From: Alopecurus myosuroides
Lineage: Eukaryota; Streptophyta; Magnoliopsida; Poales; Poaceae
Reading direction: 5' to 3'
Assembly (NCBI GenBank): GCA_028641055.1
Contig: CM054062.1
Coordinates: 172,627,642 to 172,691,641 of the forward strand
Length of the DNA: 64,000 bases
The notes beneath the pieces are model-generated. The model made no database searches, was not told the origin of the DNA, and saw only the letters and a program-made list of their open reading frames with translations. Each line of letters begins with the position of its first letter. Positions within the stretch are counted from its first letter, which is position 1. The position numbers and the translations under genes are program-made. Of this stretch, positions 1 to 12,213 are shown piece by piece.

Positions 1-331
1 GAGATCGGGCACTATGCAGATTTCAGCATTCCCGCCAAATCCGCATAATAACCGATTCCAGGTTGCCATTTATGATAACATTACAATAGTTCACGAATAA
101 TCCACAACTACAACAGAAACAGATAGATACAAGATGACTCAAACGAGCCAGGGTTACAACTGATACAAAACAAAGATCCAAATAACAGCGGAAGAAACAA
201 CATATCGTCCGTCTACGGACAAGATCCAAATTGGACTAAGAGTCCTGAAGATAACCGAGAGCGTCCAATCCCTGCCCAGGCCAAGCCGGAGGGATTCCCA
301 AGCTAACGTCGTCAGACTTCAAACCTGTTGA

Positions 332-1584
332 CTGCAATTTGGAATTTGCAGCCACGAAAGAGATTCGTGGGTCAGTACGGTTAAGTACTGGCAAGGGGGA
401 TAAAACCCATACTCACAAGATACCGGCGTAGCCAGTCATCACAAGATACAAATACTTTAGGATCAACGGAAAAGAAGGGGTTATTGCAAATAAGTGACAG
501 CAGGCTGCACTAACCAACTACGGAGAGATACTACAACTTCCGGCTAACAGAAAAGAGATAAGATCGAGTATGGTAACCAACTGAAAGGAACACCAAACAA
601 ACCCATCCTGTATCTCGCCCCTTATCCGAAGAAGCGATCCGAGGATAACTCACACAGTTGTAATAATGGTAGTTCAGATTATTGTGTCAATAAGCCTATT
701 ACTAGTCAAGTTGTTAATCATGGGGTGAAAGATTGTTAATCATTAGGTTTAAGTTGTCCTGAGTACTTGTTAGCCAGTACTTTCACCAAGTAATCCATAA
801 CCGCGGAAAACACGGCTTCTCGAGAAGATTATCCCTGCAGGGTTGCACCAATTTAGCCGTACACGCAAGAATAACCCGCCAGATGGGGAGCTAACCCACC
901 AAGCGAGGTACTCTACACAACTCAACTCTTCTTCGCATCAAGCCCAAAGCACCTTGGGCGCACGGCTAATCGATCCCAGAAGAAAATGGACCCTCATAGC
1001 ACTCTAAGAACGTGTCCCCCTATATGCCGACTACGAAAGTTCCACCCGGGATCCAAGGGCTCGCAAGATCATGCATGCAGCAAATGGAAAGCCCGAACTA
1101 AATGAGGCGATTTGGACGAGATGCGAATCGAGTCAAATTGAGGGGGGCGCCCATACTCGCTTCCCACATGCGGGTAGTGCGCTCATCATGGATCAGTAGA
1201 CAAGACCCTTTTCCTATTAGGGTCGACACTAGCAGGCCTCAAAACCACAAGGGCCTCCTGCCGGTGCCTTATCATCAAATTTATTATTAAACAATAACAG
1301 TAGCATGATTGATTGATTAAACATCGAGCCCCCAGAACATAATAGAGTAGTAACAGAAAGTAACGGGTAACAGACTCGAGCAAAATAACCTAAGCATGCT
1401 AGTAAGACACGGGCAACAAGCAATGGTTATAGGTATGGAGGTGAGGCAATATCAAGGTTAAGGGATTCATGTGATGGGTTCGTAACAGAAACAACTACCA
1501 CTAAGGCTAGCAGAAAAGAACAACGGAAAGAATCGGTAACAAGTGATGAAAGGCAGCCATATGGCAGCAAGTGAGTATACTTGC
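332..1584 (-). other. Candidate LTR-embedded intron of Tek-1 (GC-AG)
   Basis: On the minus strand a donor reading CAG|GCAAGT ends at 1584 and an acceptor reading TTGCAG ends at 332. Upstream of the donor is a 53-nt exon-like block (1585-1637) preceded by GGATAG. The positions match intron-like stretches in Tek-2, Tek-3 and Tek-4. In Tek-1 the exon-like block has a stop in each frame I could continue, so a coding role is not supported here. Splicing is inferred only from signals. Confidence 0.4.
352..390 (-). promoter_or_regulatory. Tandem hairpins before the LTR splice acceptor (Tek-1)
   Basis: CAGTAC (373-378) pairs with GTACTG (385-390) over a 6-nt loop. CCACGAA (352-358) pairs with TTCGTGG (364-370) over a 5-nt loop. 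They lie just upstream, in minus sense, of the TTGCAG acceptor at 332-337. The same arrangement recurs in Tek-2 and Tek-3, and partly in Tek-4. Confidence 0.6.
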
Positions 1585-3750
1585 CTGAGATCCCGCAAGG
1601 TAGCAGAACTTGTCGTTGCTCACATCATCTCAACGTCCTATCCGGGAAGAAGCAATGAACCTCGAACAAACACCGGATGCAACAATTACTACTACGACAA
1701 AAGATCCAGCATGATCAAGATATGGATGCATGACAAGTTTAAAGATGCATCAAGGTAAACTAGTTGACATGATAAACAAATTTAAATGGACCCATATGCA
1801 ATTTGAGTTGCACATGAAAAGGCCCATGAAGTATGGTTAGATTATTTGTTTTCCAACTAATCAACAGGTGCTAGTGGTTTAGTATGATGCATGCAAAAGG
1901 GAAACAGCAAAATAACAACATTAGAATGAATTTAAGATAGGGTGTAGCAATTTAGAATTTTATTCTTAATTTAGGGAATTTTTGGGTGCCTTAAAGGTGA
2001 CACACAAGTATTTGTTGTTTTCAACCATTTAAATTGTTCAAAACAAATAACAAAGTTTATATTTGAAAAGAACATCAAATTTTAGTTGGATTACATGTTT
2101 CAAATATTGAAATAGGAATTAGGCTTAATTTATTATGAATTAAACAATATTAAACAAGTTTTAAATGGATTTAAAACAAGTTTGAATATTATTTGAATTT
2201 TATTTGTTCAAAACATAAATTCAAATTCATATTTGAAAAGTTCACACTTTGATGGTTTCAAAACATATTTTGCATGTTCAAAATTATTTTATTTTGAGCA
2301 AGTTATGATTTTATCAAATTTAAATGAATTAAACAAGTATTAAATTATTTAGGCAATTTAAATTATTCAAACCATGAAACAAAATTTATTTTTGAAAAGG
2401 TTATTCAAAATGGTATGGAAAACATATTTTATTTGCCTTATTTGGAAATAGTATGAATTATTTATGAATTATTGCAAATTACATTTGAATTATTCAAATT
2501 TGGATTTTAAATGCAATTTTGAAATTTCAAAACAGGAAACAAAAGTTATATGTGAAAAGGTTATTTGAAATGGCATGGAAGACATATTTTATTTGCATTT
2601 ATTGGATTAATAAAGAATTAGTTATTGATTTTAGCAAATTGCAATTGATTTGTTTGAATTCAAATTTAAATTGCATTTTGGAATTTCAAAACAGTAAACA
2701 AAGGTCACCAATGGGTAGAGAATTAGATTTAGAGTGGTGAGCATATTTTATTTTTACTATTTGAGTTTATAATTTAAAAGTTATAAAGGTTTTAAAACCA
2801 GGGACCAAATTGTGATTCCTTAAGGACTTGTTTTAAAACAGAACCTGGGGAAAAATGTGTCGCACCGCGCAGAAAACGTACCCAGGCGCTGCCAGGGGGG
2901 CCCCGGGCCTGCGCGTGCTGGCGTGGCATGTGTGTGGCTGACAGGGGGGCCACCCTGTCAGCGTGGGAGCGAAAAAAGTGGGGAATTTCTCCCGGTGCGG
3001 GAGCCAGGGCTCGAGCCTGGTACCCCTCGCTTGTGTGCCTGTTGTCTGAACCAGTGGGGTGGGTGCGTGTTGCTTGACAGTTTCAGCTACGCAGTGAGGA
3101 TAACATTCCAACAGGTTAACTGAAACTTTAACTGAACATGCTCGACGGTGACTGACAGCGGCGGAAGGAAATCGATGGCTACCGGCGACGAGGTCACGAA
3201 TTGGCGGCGCTGAGCAACTGGACGTACGTGCAACAGCCAGGGGAACATGTTCGTTTGCTTGACGGGCCCGTGCACGCACAGAAGCGCTCCCCACGGCAGC
3301 CATGGCGACACGGTGGTGGACACCGCCGGTGATTCAGAAAAGGGATAGCGCGAACAGGAAGCGAAAGAAGGTTACAGGGGGTGGGATCGGTGCGGTGGCT
3401 CACCGGGACCTTGTCGGAGGCGAGAGGGGGACGAGAAGACGACGGTGCTGACGGCGCGGCGAGGTTTTTCAGAACAGCAGCGGCGGTGATGACCTCGTCG
3501 TCGTCGATCACGGTCCCCTGGACCTTGCTGCGGTTGTCGGAGAGGAAGTAGATGCTCAGGCGGTGTCGAGGGTGGCCTCAGAGTGGACGATGGAGGTCCA
3601 TGGCGACCTGTCGACGGCGCGCTCCGCCGCGGTTCTTCCATCCCCCGACAACTCCGGCAGAATTGAGATAGGAAGAAGGGAGGAGAGGGTGGCTGGCGGC
3701 GGCAGGAGGGGAACAGGGACCTAGGCTAGGGTTTGGGTGGGGATTAGGGG

Positions 3751-3760
3751 TAGATATAGG
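3751..3760 (-). promoter_or_regulatory. TATA-like box of the Tek-1 LTR
   Basis: On the minus strand the sequence reads CCTATATCTA, followed by a C-rich, CCCTA-rich leader. It stands at the start of the GC-rich block, where an LTR promoter would be expected. Inferred from position and motif only. Confidence 0.4.
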
Positions 3761-4579
3761 CTTGGAGGAGCAGGTGGAGCTCGGGGTGGTTGGAAGCTGG
3801 CGTAGGGTGACGTCATCGTACGGAGCTTGAAGAAAAGGCCACCAGGCCGTGCGCGCTTGGGAGTGATGGGGTTGTGGGCTGGGCTTGGCCCAGCCTGCCT
3901 CTCCCCTCAGCCGATTCTTTTTAACAAATTGTTCTGTTTTATTTTTTTTTGCAGAAAAAGGATTTGGTAGAAAAGGAGATATTTTAGGTTAGCAAAAATT
4001 GTAGGAAAATTAGGTTAGGCTAATTGGATTAAAAGAAAACACTGCCAAGTTTTGTTTTACAGAAAGTTTGAAAATAAATTGCTGTTTGGGATTTAAACCA
4101 ATTTTTGAATGATTTTAGCATTAGGAAAACAAAGTAATTTGTTTAATAGGGTTACCCCCCCCCCTAAGGTGTAATTTGATTGAAATTTAGTTGATTGGCT
4201 TGTTAAAGTTTATAAATTCAAAAGTGGTTATGTTTGAGGCATTTGATTTGAAAATGAAGGGGATTTAATTAATTGATTGAGAATAGTTGTTTGATTAAAC
4301 ACAACAATTTAAATGAGTGATTTAATTTGATTTTTTTGAATTAGCCACTAGGGTTGTAATAACAGTGAACATTTTATTAACAAGCAAGTTGATCACAACA
4401 GATTCAACCAGTGAAAAGCAATTGAGTGGTTTAGTTTGAAATTTTGAAATTGGAAATTTTTGAGCAAGGGTGAAAGTTTAAATTGTTTTGAAATTTTCAG
4501 TTGTGATGCAAACATGGTGCAATGCAATGTGATGCATATGATGCAACCAAAACAAACAGGTAACACCCCAGGTGTTACA

Positions 4580-5428
4580 CCGTGAACACATGTGATCCTC
4601 ACATAACAGCCATCCCCCCCGGTTGTCCCAATTTTTGTCACTTCGGGGCCTCAGATTCCAGACAATGATATGTGTAAACAACTTGGAGGTATGATCAAGA
4701 AACATAATTATACTCATGAAACAATAACATGTTCAGATCTGAGATCAGGGCACTCGGGCTCTAGTGAAAAACATTAAGCATAACAAGTTGCAACAACGAT
4801 ATGAAGCACTAACAACGGATACTAGGCACCATGCCCTAACAATCTGGCATTATTACATGAATGATCTCATCCAATCCCTCTCAGACTACAGTGGGGATTA
4901 CTCACACATGGATGGGGGATCATGGATGGTTGAACGAGAAGTGGTGGCGATGACGACGGGAATGATCTCCTCTGAATCCCCATCCCGGGAGAGCGCCAGA
5001 ACAGGAACTTCTGACCCCCGAATTGGGTTTCGAGGTGGCGGCGGAGCTCTGGTGTGTTTCTCTGGAATATGACGAACCCCCTCAGTTTTTAAGTCACGGG
5101 GGTTATGTATTCTAAAAGGGAGCCCAAGGGTGTGCCTAGGGCAGCCACACCACCAGGTGGCGTGGCCTAGGGGGCAGCTCATGGTGTGAGCCCCTCCTTG
5201 CCCCCTCCGTCCATTAATCTGGCTCTGGGGGTCTTTGGGTAAAATAAGGACTTCGGGATCTTTTCCGCGCAATTTCCTGAAAGTTGACATTTCTGCATAA
5301 AAACGAGACACCAAGGTAATTCTGCTAAAAACAACATTAGTCTGTGTTAGTTGTATCCAAAACTCACAAGTTTAGAGGTAAACAACAACAAAAGTGTTCG
5401 GAAAAGGAGATACGTTTTGGATGTATCA
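4580..5428 (-). repeat. Ath-1 3' LTR, right part
   Basis: This is homologous to the right part of the Ath-2 LTRs (11384-12197 and 18474-19090): the GTGATCCTCACAT block, the GC-rich block around 5130-5240, and the GTATCA end at 5428. It is cut on the left by Tek-1. A polypurine tract follows at once, so this is the 3' LTR of a minus-strand Athila-like element. Confidence 0.8.
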
Positions 5429-5444
5429 ACTCCCCCCCAAGCTT
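5429..5444 (-). other. Polypurine tract of Ath-1
   Basis: The minus strand reads AAGCTTGGGGGGGAG directly before the LTR start TGATAC. This is the plus-strand priming site of the element. Confidence 0.75.
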
Positions 5445-5902
5445 AGCTTATTGCTTGTCCTCAAGCAATTCAGTTGACAACTAAGTGCGATAAAACAACT
5501 TTTACGAACACATTTATTTCATATGATGTAAATATTCTCACTATATGATCAAGTGCTTAGGAAATTCATAATAAGAAGTATGCAAATAAAGTCACCTAAT
5601 AGTTATTCAAACCACGAAGAGATACCAACACACCAATAATAAGCAACATGAAATATATCAATCTGCGGGATTGGAATGTTCATAATAAGATATGATAAAG
5701 TGGTATCTCTCTTGCCCTTAATAATGGAGCAAAACATAAATGCTAGGGCACCTCTGAGGTTCAAGTGAATACTAGAAGTAAATATATGAAAGATACAAGC
5801 ATCAAAGTTATACCACAATCAACCGTGTTCTGGGACAAGCACATTATACTAAGAATGGCAGCTATGCTCTGAAGAAGGTGCATAAAGTGAGAAGGTGAAG
5901 AC
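5445..5902 (-). other. Ath-1 3' noncoding region, first part
   Basis: AT-rich DNA with no supported frame, matching 12214-12680 of Ath-2. It is interrupted at 5902 by Ath-2 and continues at 19091. Confidence 0.7.
5898..5902. repeat. Target-site duplication of Ath-2 (AAGAC)
   Basis: AAGAC at 5898-5902 and again at 19091-19095 directly flank the element termini. Confidence 0.85.
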
Positions 5903-6236
5903 TGATGACCCACAAGTATAGGGGACCGCAACAGTATTCGAGGGAAGTAAAACCCAAATTTATTGATTCGACACAATGGGAGCCAAACAATATTTATAAG
6001 CCTTAACAACTGAGTTGTGAATTTAGTTGCACCTAAAAGTAAACTTGCTCGCAACAGTTTATCAGTGGTAACAGTTTTATAGCAGCAGTAGTAGTAAAAT
6101 AACAGTAGGAGTAAAATAGTAACAGCAGTAGCAATCGCGGGAAACAGCAGGATGAAAAGTACCGTAGGCAAAGGGAATGGATGAACGAGCGTTGCATGGA
6201 TAAGATAGTTCATATAATAATCAAAACATGGGCATT

Positions 6237-7476
6237 TCCTGTCATGGTAGTGGAGGATAAAGCGACAGGTGGCTCTGCGCTCCCCTCGCTTTTGGACAGA
6301 GCGGTAGGTCCCCTGGCACAGGCTGACGTTTCCAAAGGGGGCAGGTGTGATTCGCCTCCATCCCGAGGTGATCCGCTACCCGTGGAAGCAACGAGGCCCG
6401 AGGAAGATCTTCTGCGCCCTGGTCGCACGTCGCAACAAAGCGGTCCACTGCTGTCAGGAGCCAATAGGACGGAGGCTTTACCTCGGGAACTGCTAAAGGC
6501 GCTAGCTACGGTTGGCGGCGCAGTGTCAGGGGTTCGGGCGCTAGCTGCGGTTGGCGGCCCACCCACTGGGCCCCCTGGCGAGGAGAAAAGGCCGAAGGTG
6601 CAGGTGGCCCTCGAGTGAGCATCTGACACAGAGGGGACTGGTTTGTTGGCGCTGGGCCCCTCCCTGTCTGCGGCAGCCCAAAGCGAGGGCAAGAGGGTGG
6701 ATGGTTGCGATCATATCGAGGCCGTGCCGATCCTCCAACCAGGCATGCCAGGGCTGGGTGCTACCGTTCTGATAACGGGCCCCACCTGCAGGGAGAGTAG
6801 GGCTGGGGCTGTCTTAGCGGACCCCACCTGCGCCAAGGACCCACCCATCTTGGAGGCCGTGGAGGATATTCCAGAGATAAGGCCCAACGAGTCTGATGCA
6901 TGGGATTCGACTGATAAGGAACCGGGGGACGAGGAGTACTTTGAGGTCTCTTTATCTGATCATGTGGACTCGCTGACACTGGAGACAGTAGCCGCAGGGA
7001 ATGAGGTGGAGTCATCTAGTTCCGCGGTTCCAACCTCGTCAGCTCCTAGACCAGAGGAGGTCCAGCTCAGCAGATTGAGATCTTTCTGCGCCAATGTGCT
7101 AAAAAAACTAGCACCCCCGCTGTTGCGTGAAGTTGAAGCATTGGGGGAGTGCCAGGGCCTGACGCTAACCACCCCTAGGCGTGTCACTCGTAGCACCACA
7201 ACGCCAGGATCTTGTGGCAAGCCGCCCAAAAAGGCCTCGGTGGCCGAGAATGTCCTTTTGAAGGCTTTGGGTATTGTCCCTGAGCGTATGATGGTTACAG
7301 AGGAAGCACTACAGGAGTTCAGGGGGATGTTCGACACTCCCATGAAGGAGGAGCATTTGAGAGTGGTCGCCTCGATCTTCGGGAAGGCGCTATCACCCGC
7401 ATGTGAGCTGCAGGGTCTGGCGAGCCAGCCCGTGTGCAGTCTGAGGGCGCTGCGCCTGGAGTTTGAGATATGTTAG
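6237..7476 (+). pseudogene. LINE ORF1, C-terminal part with one stop
   Basis: One reading frame runs from the truncated 5' edge to 7476, broken by an in-frame TGA at 6616-6618. The N-terminal half expected in plant LINE ORF1 (a nucleic-acid-binding domain and CCHC knuckle) is missing. What remains is acidic and Ser/Pro-rich, then a basic segment near TPRRVTRSTT, typical of the ORF1 C-terminus. ORF1 proteins coat the LINE RNA. It overlaps ORF2 by 7 bases (7470-7476) in another frame, as expected for a bicistronic LINE. Assignment rests mainly on position before ORF2; a specific domain is not visible. Confidence 0.7.
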
Positions 7477-10400
7477 GTTATGTTATGGATACAAACATTA
7501 ATATATTGAGTTGGAACCCTCGGGGCCTTAATGACCCTGCCAAGAGGAATGCGGTTCGGGAGTTCGTGGAGTCTGTTCAAGTCAACATTGTTTGCCTCCA
7601 GGAGACAAAACTGAGTAGTGTGGATCGCTATGTGTTGATTCAGTGTCTTGGTCCGTCCTTTGACGGCTTTGCTTTCATTCCCGCAGTTGAGACGCGGGGA
7701 GGAGTGCTCCTGGCTTGGGATACGACAGTCCTGTCCATCTCCCACGTAAGCATGGATGAGCACACGCTGACTGGCGAAGTTAGGACTAAGGAGAATAAAA
7801 GCTGGTGGTTGTCGGTGGTCTACGGACCACAGACGATAGCGGAGAAAACCCTTTTTCTCCAAGAGCTCTCGGAAAGGAGATCCCTATGCCCGGGGCCGTG
7901 GTTGCTGATTGGTGATTTTAACATGATTCTATCCGCGGCTAAGAAGAATAATTCAAGCTTGAATAGGGGCATGATACAGAAGTTCCGGAGTTTTGTGGGC
8001 ACACATGAGCTGCGAGACGTTTATTTGCACGGACTCCTTTACACTTGGAGCAATGAAAGGGCGACGCCGACTATGACACGTATTGATAAAGCCCTGGTTT
8101 CAGTGGATTGGGGTATTGAGTATCCGGACTGCTTCCTTCAAGCCCTTTCGAGCAACATCTCGGACCATGCACCCCTGCATTTAGCCCTGGATGCAACGAC
8201 TAGACCTAAGAGGAGATTTACGTTTGAACTATTCTGGCTCAAACTGGAGGGTTTTGAGGAGGCTGTTAAGGAGGGATGGGTGTGCGATAGGCAGGAGTTT
8301 GATCCGTTCAAACGCCTCGACATGTTGTTTAGGAACTTGGCAGGGTTCCTAAAATCTTGGGGTCAGAAAAGAGTAGGCAACATCAAGGTCCAGCTTGCAA
8401 TTGCAAATACAGTTATTTTGCGCCTAGAGGTGGCTCAAGAACACAGGCAGCTGTCTTCAGGGGAGATCTGGTTACGACGGATGCTGAAGCTCGCTATCCT
8501 GGGGTTGTCCTCCCTTGAACGCACCATGGCGAGGCAACGATCCAGATCGAGGTGGCTTAAGGAGGCTGATGCCAACACAAGATTATTCCATGCAATTGCG
8601 AACGGACGGAGAGAGAAAAACTTCATCTCAGCTTTGAGAGTTGGGAATGCACTGATCACGGAACAGTCTCAAAAGGAGGAAGCCTTCTTCCAGGCTTACA
8701 ACAATTTGATTGGAAAGTTGGAAACGAGAGAGCACTCGATTGACCTGGAGTTTGCGGGTCTGCAGGCCCACGATCTTAGCGAGCTTGACGGGCCTTTCAC
8801 GGAGGAGGAGGTTTGGGCCACCATCAAAGAGCTTCCATCAGATAGGGCCCCGGGGCCAGATGGTTTTATTGGGGCATTCTATCAGAAGGCTTGGCCCGCA
8901 GGACATAATGGCGGCTTTGCAAAAGCTGGCCGTGGGAGATGGAAGAGGTTTTGCGAAGCTGAACAGGGCTATCATCACCTTGATCCCCAAGAAACCTGAT
9001 GCTATCAAAACTGGGGACTTTAGGCCCATCAGCTTAGTGCATAGTTTCTCCAAGCTGTATTCCAAACTGCTAGCAAACCGTTTGAGGAGTAAGTTGGGAA
9101 GTTTGGTGAGTTCGAACCAATCAGCGTTTGTCAAAGGGAGAAGCCTGCATGACAACTTCATCCTGGTCAGGCAAGTGGCAAGGAAAATTAATACCCGGAG
9201 AGAGAAGGGGGTCCTCTTAAAATTGGACCTCTCCAGGGCCTTTGATTCCTTATCTTGGGCTTTCCTGTTTGAAGTCCTGCGGAATTTGGGGTTCAGCCAG
9301 CTTTGGTGTAGGAGAGTAGCCCTCCTGCTCTACACGGCAACGACCAAGGTGTCAGTTAATGGAGTGCCGGGAAAGAGAATCCTCCACGCCAGGGGACTTA
9401 GGCAAGGGGACCCCATTTCCCCTATGCTCTTCGTGCTTGCCATGGAGGTTGTGACCTGTATGGTTACCAAGGCGGTGGAATGGGGATTGTTCACCCCTTT
9501 AGCTGGATGCTCGGCGGTACAACGGCTATCTGTGTACGCTGACGACGTGGTCCTTTTCCTTAAACCAGCAGAAACGGAGCTGCTGGCGTCGCATCACATT
9601 CTTAGAATGTTTGGAGAGGCTTCAGGCTTGAAAGTCAACTATGCCAAGACGGCGGCAACCCTTATCTGTGGGGGGGGGGGAAGAAGATGAGATGGTGGTG
9701 GCCAACACCCTTAACTGTAGCATCACAAAGTTCCCTATCAAATATCTAGGATTACAACTAGCTTTGAGACCACTCACCAAAGGAGAATGGCAGCCAATGC
9801 TGGACAAGGTACTGAGTTGGGTGCCAGCTTGGCAGAGTGGTATGATTGCTAGAGCAGGCAGGCTTACTCTGGTTAAATCTGTGGTAGCTGCTAGGCCGGT
9901 GCATCATCTCTTGGTCGCTGAGGCGCCCGGCTGGCTCTTGGAGGAAATCAATAAGTGGATGAGAGGTCTCTTTTGGGCAGGATCGGAGCATGCTCATGGT
10001 GGTCAATGCCTTGTGGCCTGGGAGAACGTTTGCAAGCCCTACAGTGTTGGAGGTCTAGGGGTCAAGAACCTAGGCATGCATGGGCTGGCGCTGAGGGTCC
10101 GTTGGGAGTGGCTGAGGAGAACTGGTCCTTCCAGACCTTGGCAGGGGCTGCCGATGCTCAAGGATACTTTGGCAGCTGAGGTGTTCAATAGTCTGGTGTT
10201 CATGAGAGTTGGGAATGGTCGGAAAACCTTGTTTTGGAAGGATAGATGGTTGGAGGGGAAGGCAATTCAGGAAATTGCCCCCTTGCTTCGAGGGGCAATT
10301 AACACGAGAACGGCGAATAGAAGAACAGTGCATGATGCCCTGAGAAACAACAGATGGATCGGGGACATCAAGACCCCGATGAGTGAGGTTATGGCGTCCC

Positions 10401-11038
10401 AATGTGTCAGGCTCTGGGTTGCCACACAGCAGGTTCGGCGGGACGAGGCCAGTGAGGATGAGTTTGTTTGGCCAGCTGCGTCTAAAGGCACTTACACGGC
10501 TAAATCAACCTACAGGAGACTGATGGAAGGGCAACTTAGCTTCCCTTTAGCTGATGGAGTTTGGAGATGTTGGGCACCTGCCAAGTGTAAGATCTTCATG
10601 TGGTTGGCACTACACTACAGGATCTGGACATCGGACAGAAGGGCAAGGCATGGTTTGCAGGAAAGACCAAGCAACTACCCCATGTGCCTGCAAGAGGTGG
10701 AAACAACAGATCACCTACTCATTCACTGCGTCTTCGCGAGACAAGTATGGTGGAGTTGCTCGAGAAGGCTCAGAGTGCAACTGTTGATGCCTTCGTTAGA
10801 GGATACCTTGGGAGATTGGTGGTTGGCAGTCCGGGATAGTTTTGGAGGGAGGCGAAGAAAAATAATCGACATGCTCATCACGGTGACTTGCTGGAATCTT
10901 TGTAAGCAACGCAATGCAAGAGTTTTTGGGAACGTCAGTCAAGTGTGCAACGAGGAAGGTCTTTGCGACAAAGTGCTTGCCGAGCTCAAGAGATGGGTAG
11001 CAGCTGGAGCCAGAGTGGAGGGTATCTGTTTAGAGTAG
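7470..11038 (+). pseudogene. LINE ORF2: endonuclease / reverse transcriptase, two frameshifts
   Basis: The start at 7470 is followed by an apurinic-endonuclease-like domain: ILSWNPRGLND, CLQETKLSS, LLIGDFNMI and SDHAPL. The RT domain follows, with APGPDGF, LIPKKPDA, DFRPISL, a QGDPISP turn and the catalytic YADDVVLF (near 9535). The C-terminal part has KYLGLQL, the WKDRWLEG region and a zf-RVT-like segment with HCVFARQVWW. Frame changes near 8896-8905 and in a G run at 9670-9680 break it. The enzyme would nick DNA and prime cDNA synthesis from its own RNA. Domain order and length match intact plant L1-type ORF2 of about 1200-1300 residues. Confidence 0.9.
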
Positions 11039-11163
11039 TAGCGTTGTGTGCTTAGTGTGGAGTGTGTGTGACAGCAGGGTTGTACCCAGTGCTGTCAGCT
11101 ATTTGTACTTCAAAACTCTCCCTTCTATAAAAATAAGGTATGCGATTGCATACCCTCGAAAAA
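11039..11163 (+). other. LINE 3' UTR and poly(A) tail
   Basis: A short untranslated tail ends in an A run that merges with the A-rich start of the target duplication, as expected for target-primed reverse transcription. Confidence 0.8.
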
Positions 11164-12197
11164 AAAACATGGGCATTGCAGATAATAATAATAATAAAGC
11201 ATCCAAGTTCTAGGAAAACCATAGGCATATGTTCCAATATAGTCATACATGCTCGCAATGAGAAACTTGCACAACATCTTTTGTCCTACCAGCCCGTTTG
11301 CAGCGGGGCCTCAAGGGAAACTACTGGTAATTAAGGTGCTCCTTTTAATAAAGCACTGGAGCCAGCGTTAACACTCCGTGAACACACGTGATCCTCACAT
11401 CATAGCCATCCCCTCCAGTTGTCCCAAATTTTGTCACTTTGGGGCCTCGGATTCCGGACAAAGAAATGTGTAAACAACTTGCAGATATGATCAAGAAACA
11501 TAATTATACTCATGAAACAATAACATGTTCAGATATGAGATCATGGCACTTGGGACCTAGTGAGAAGCATTAAGCATAACAAGTTGCAACAATAGTAGAA
11601 AACACTAACAATGGATACTAGGCACTATGCCCTAACAATGTGGCATTATTACATGGTCGATCTCATCAAATCCCTTCCATCCCTCTCAGCCTACAGCGGG
11701 GATAACTCACACATGGATGGGGGAATCATGGATGGTTGATGGATAAGTGGTGGCGGTGACGATGACGATGATCTCCTTCGAATCCCCGTCCTGGCAGGGC
11801 GCCAGAACAGGAACTTCTGATCCCCGAATTGAGTTTTGAGGTGGCGGCGGCGCTCTGTGGTGTTTTTCTGGAATATGATGAACCCCCTAATGTTTTAGGG
11901 TTACGGGGGATATGTAGTCGAAAGGGGAGCCCGAGGGAGTGACCTAGGGGGGCGCCCAGGGATGGTCTGGGCCCCTCCGGGTCTCCTTCTGGCTCTGGGG
12001 GTCTTCGTGTAAAATAAGTTCATTGGGATCTTTTTTGGGAATTTCTCGAAAGTTGATTTTTCTGCACAGAAACAAGACACCAAGGTAATTCTGCTGAAAA
12101 CATCATTAGTCCCTGTTAGTTGTATCCAAAACTAACAAGTTTAGAGGCAAACAATAGAATAAGTGTTCGGAAAAGGAGATAGGTTTTGGACGTATCA

Positions 12198-12213
12198 ACT
12201 CCCCCAAGCTTAG
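12198..12213 (-). other. Polypurine tract of Ath-2
   Basis: The minus strand reads GCTAAGCTTGGGGGAGT immediately before the LTR start TGATACG. It primes plus-strand DNA synthesis. Confidence 0.8.

Larger units (their letters stand above)
1..4579 (-). mobile_element. Tek-1: partial long LTR of a Tekay-like Gypsy retrotransposon
   Basis: This stretch parallels the two Tek-2 LTRs along its length in the same orientation: the GTCAGTAC...GTACTGGCAAG hairpin, the block around 900-1290, AT-rich stretches at 1760-2850 and 3890-4570, and a GC-rich block at 2860-3890. It ends at 4579 in GGTGTTACA, matching the GATGTTACA end of the Tek-2 LTR. The next bases (CCGTG) resume the Ath-1 LTR, which is the target. 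The other LTR end and the body lie left of the window. It is clearly diverged from Tek-2, so it is a different subfamily. No long coding frame is supported; small frames at 2833-3641 are discussed under the GC-rich block. Confidence 0.8.
6237..11163 (+). mobile_element. LINE (plant L1/RIL type), 5' truncated
   Basis: A non-LTR retrotransposon of 4927 bp ending in a poly(A) run. It is flanked by a 14-bp duplication, AAAACATGGGCATT (6223-6236 and 11164-11177). The empty site is visible in the other Ath-2 LTR at 18261-18274. ORF1 begins mid-protein at the left edge, so reverse transcription stopped early. ORF2 carries endonuclease, RT and a C-terminal zinc-binding region but has two frameshifts, so the copy is dead. 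Confidence 0.93.
5903..12197 (-). repeat. Ath-2 3' LTR, split by the LINE
   Basis: This runs from TGATGACCC to GTATCA and matches 17941-19090. Without the LINE and its duplication it is about 1.35 kb, against 1150 bp for the other copy. The difference is mostly a roughly 220-bp deletion in the 5' copy near 18570, corresponding to 11475-11740 here. Confidence 0.85.

Noticed and set aside
2833..3641. Frames in the Tek-1 GC-rich block as host genes
   Set aside because: Overlapping frames on both strands within LTR sequence; kept only as a possible captured-exon cassette.
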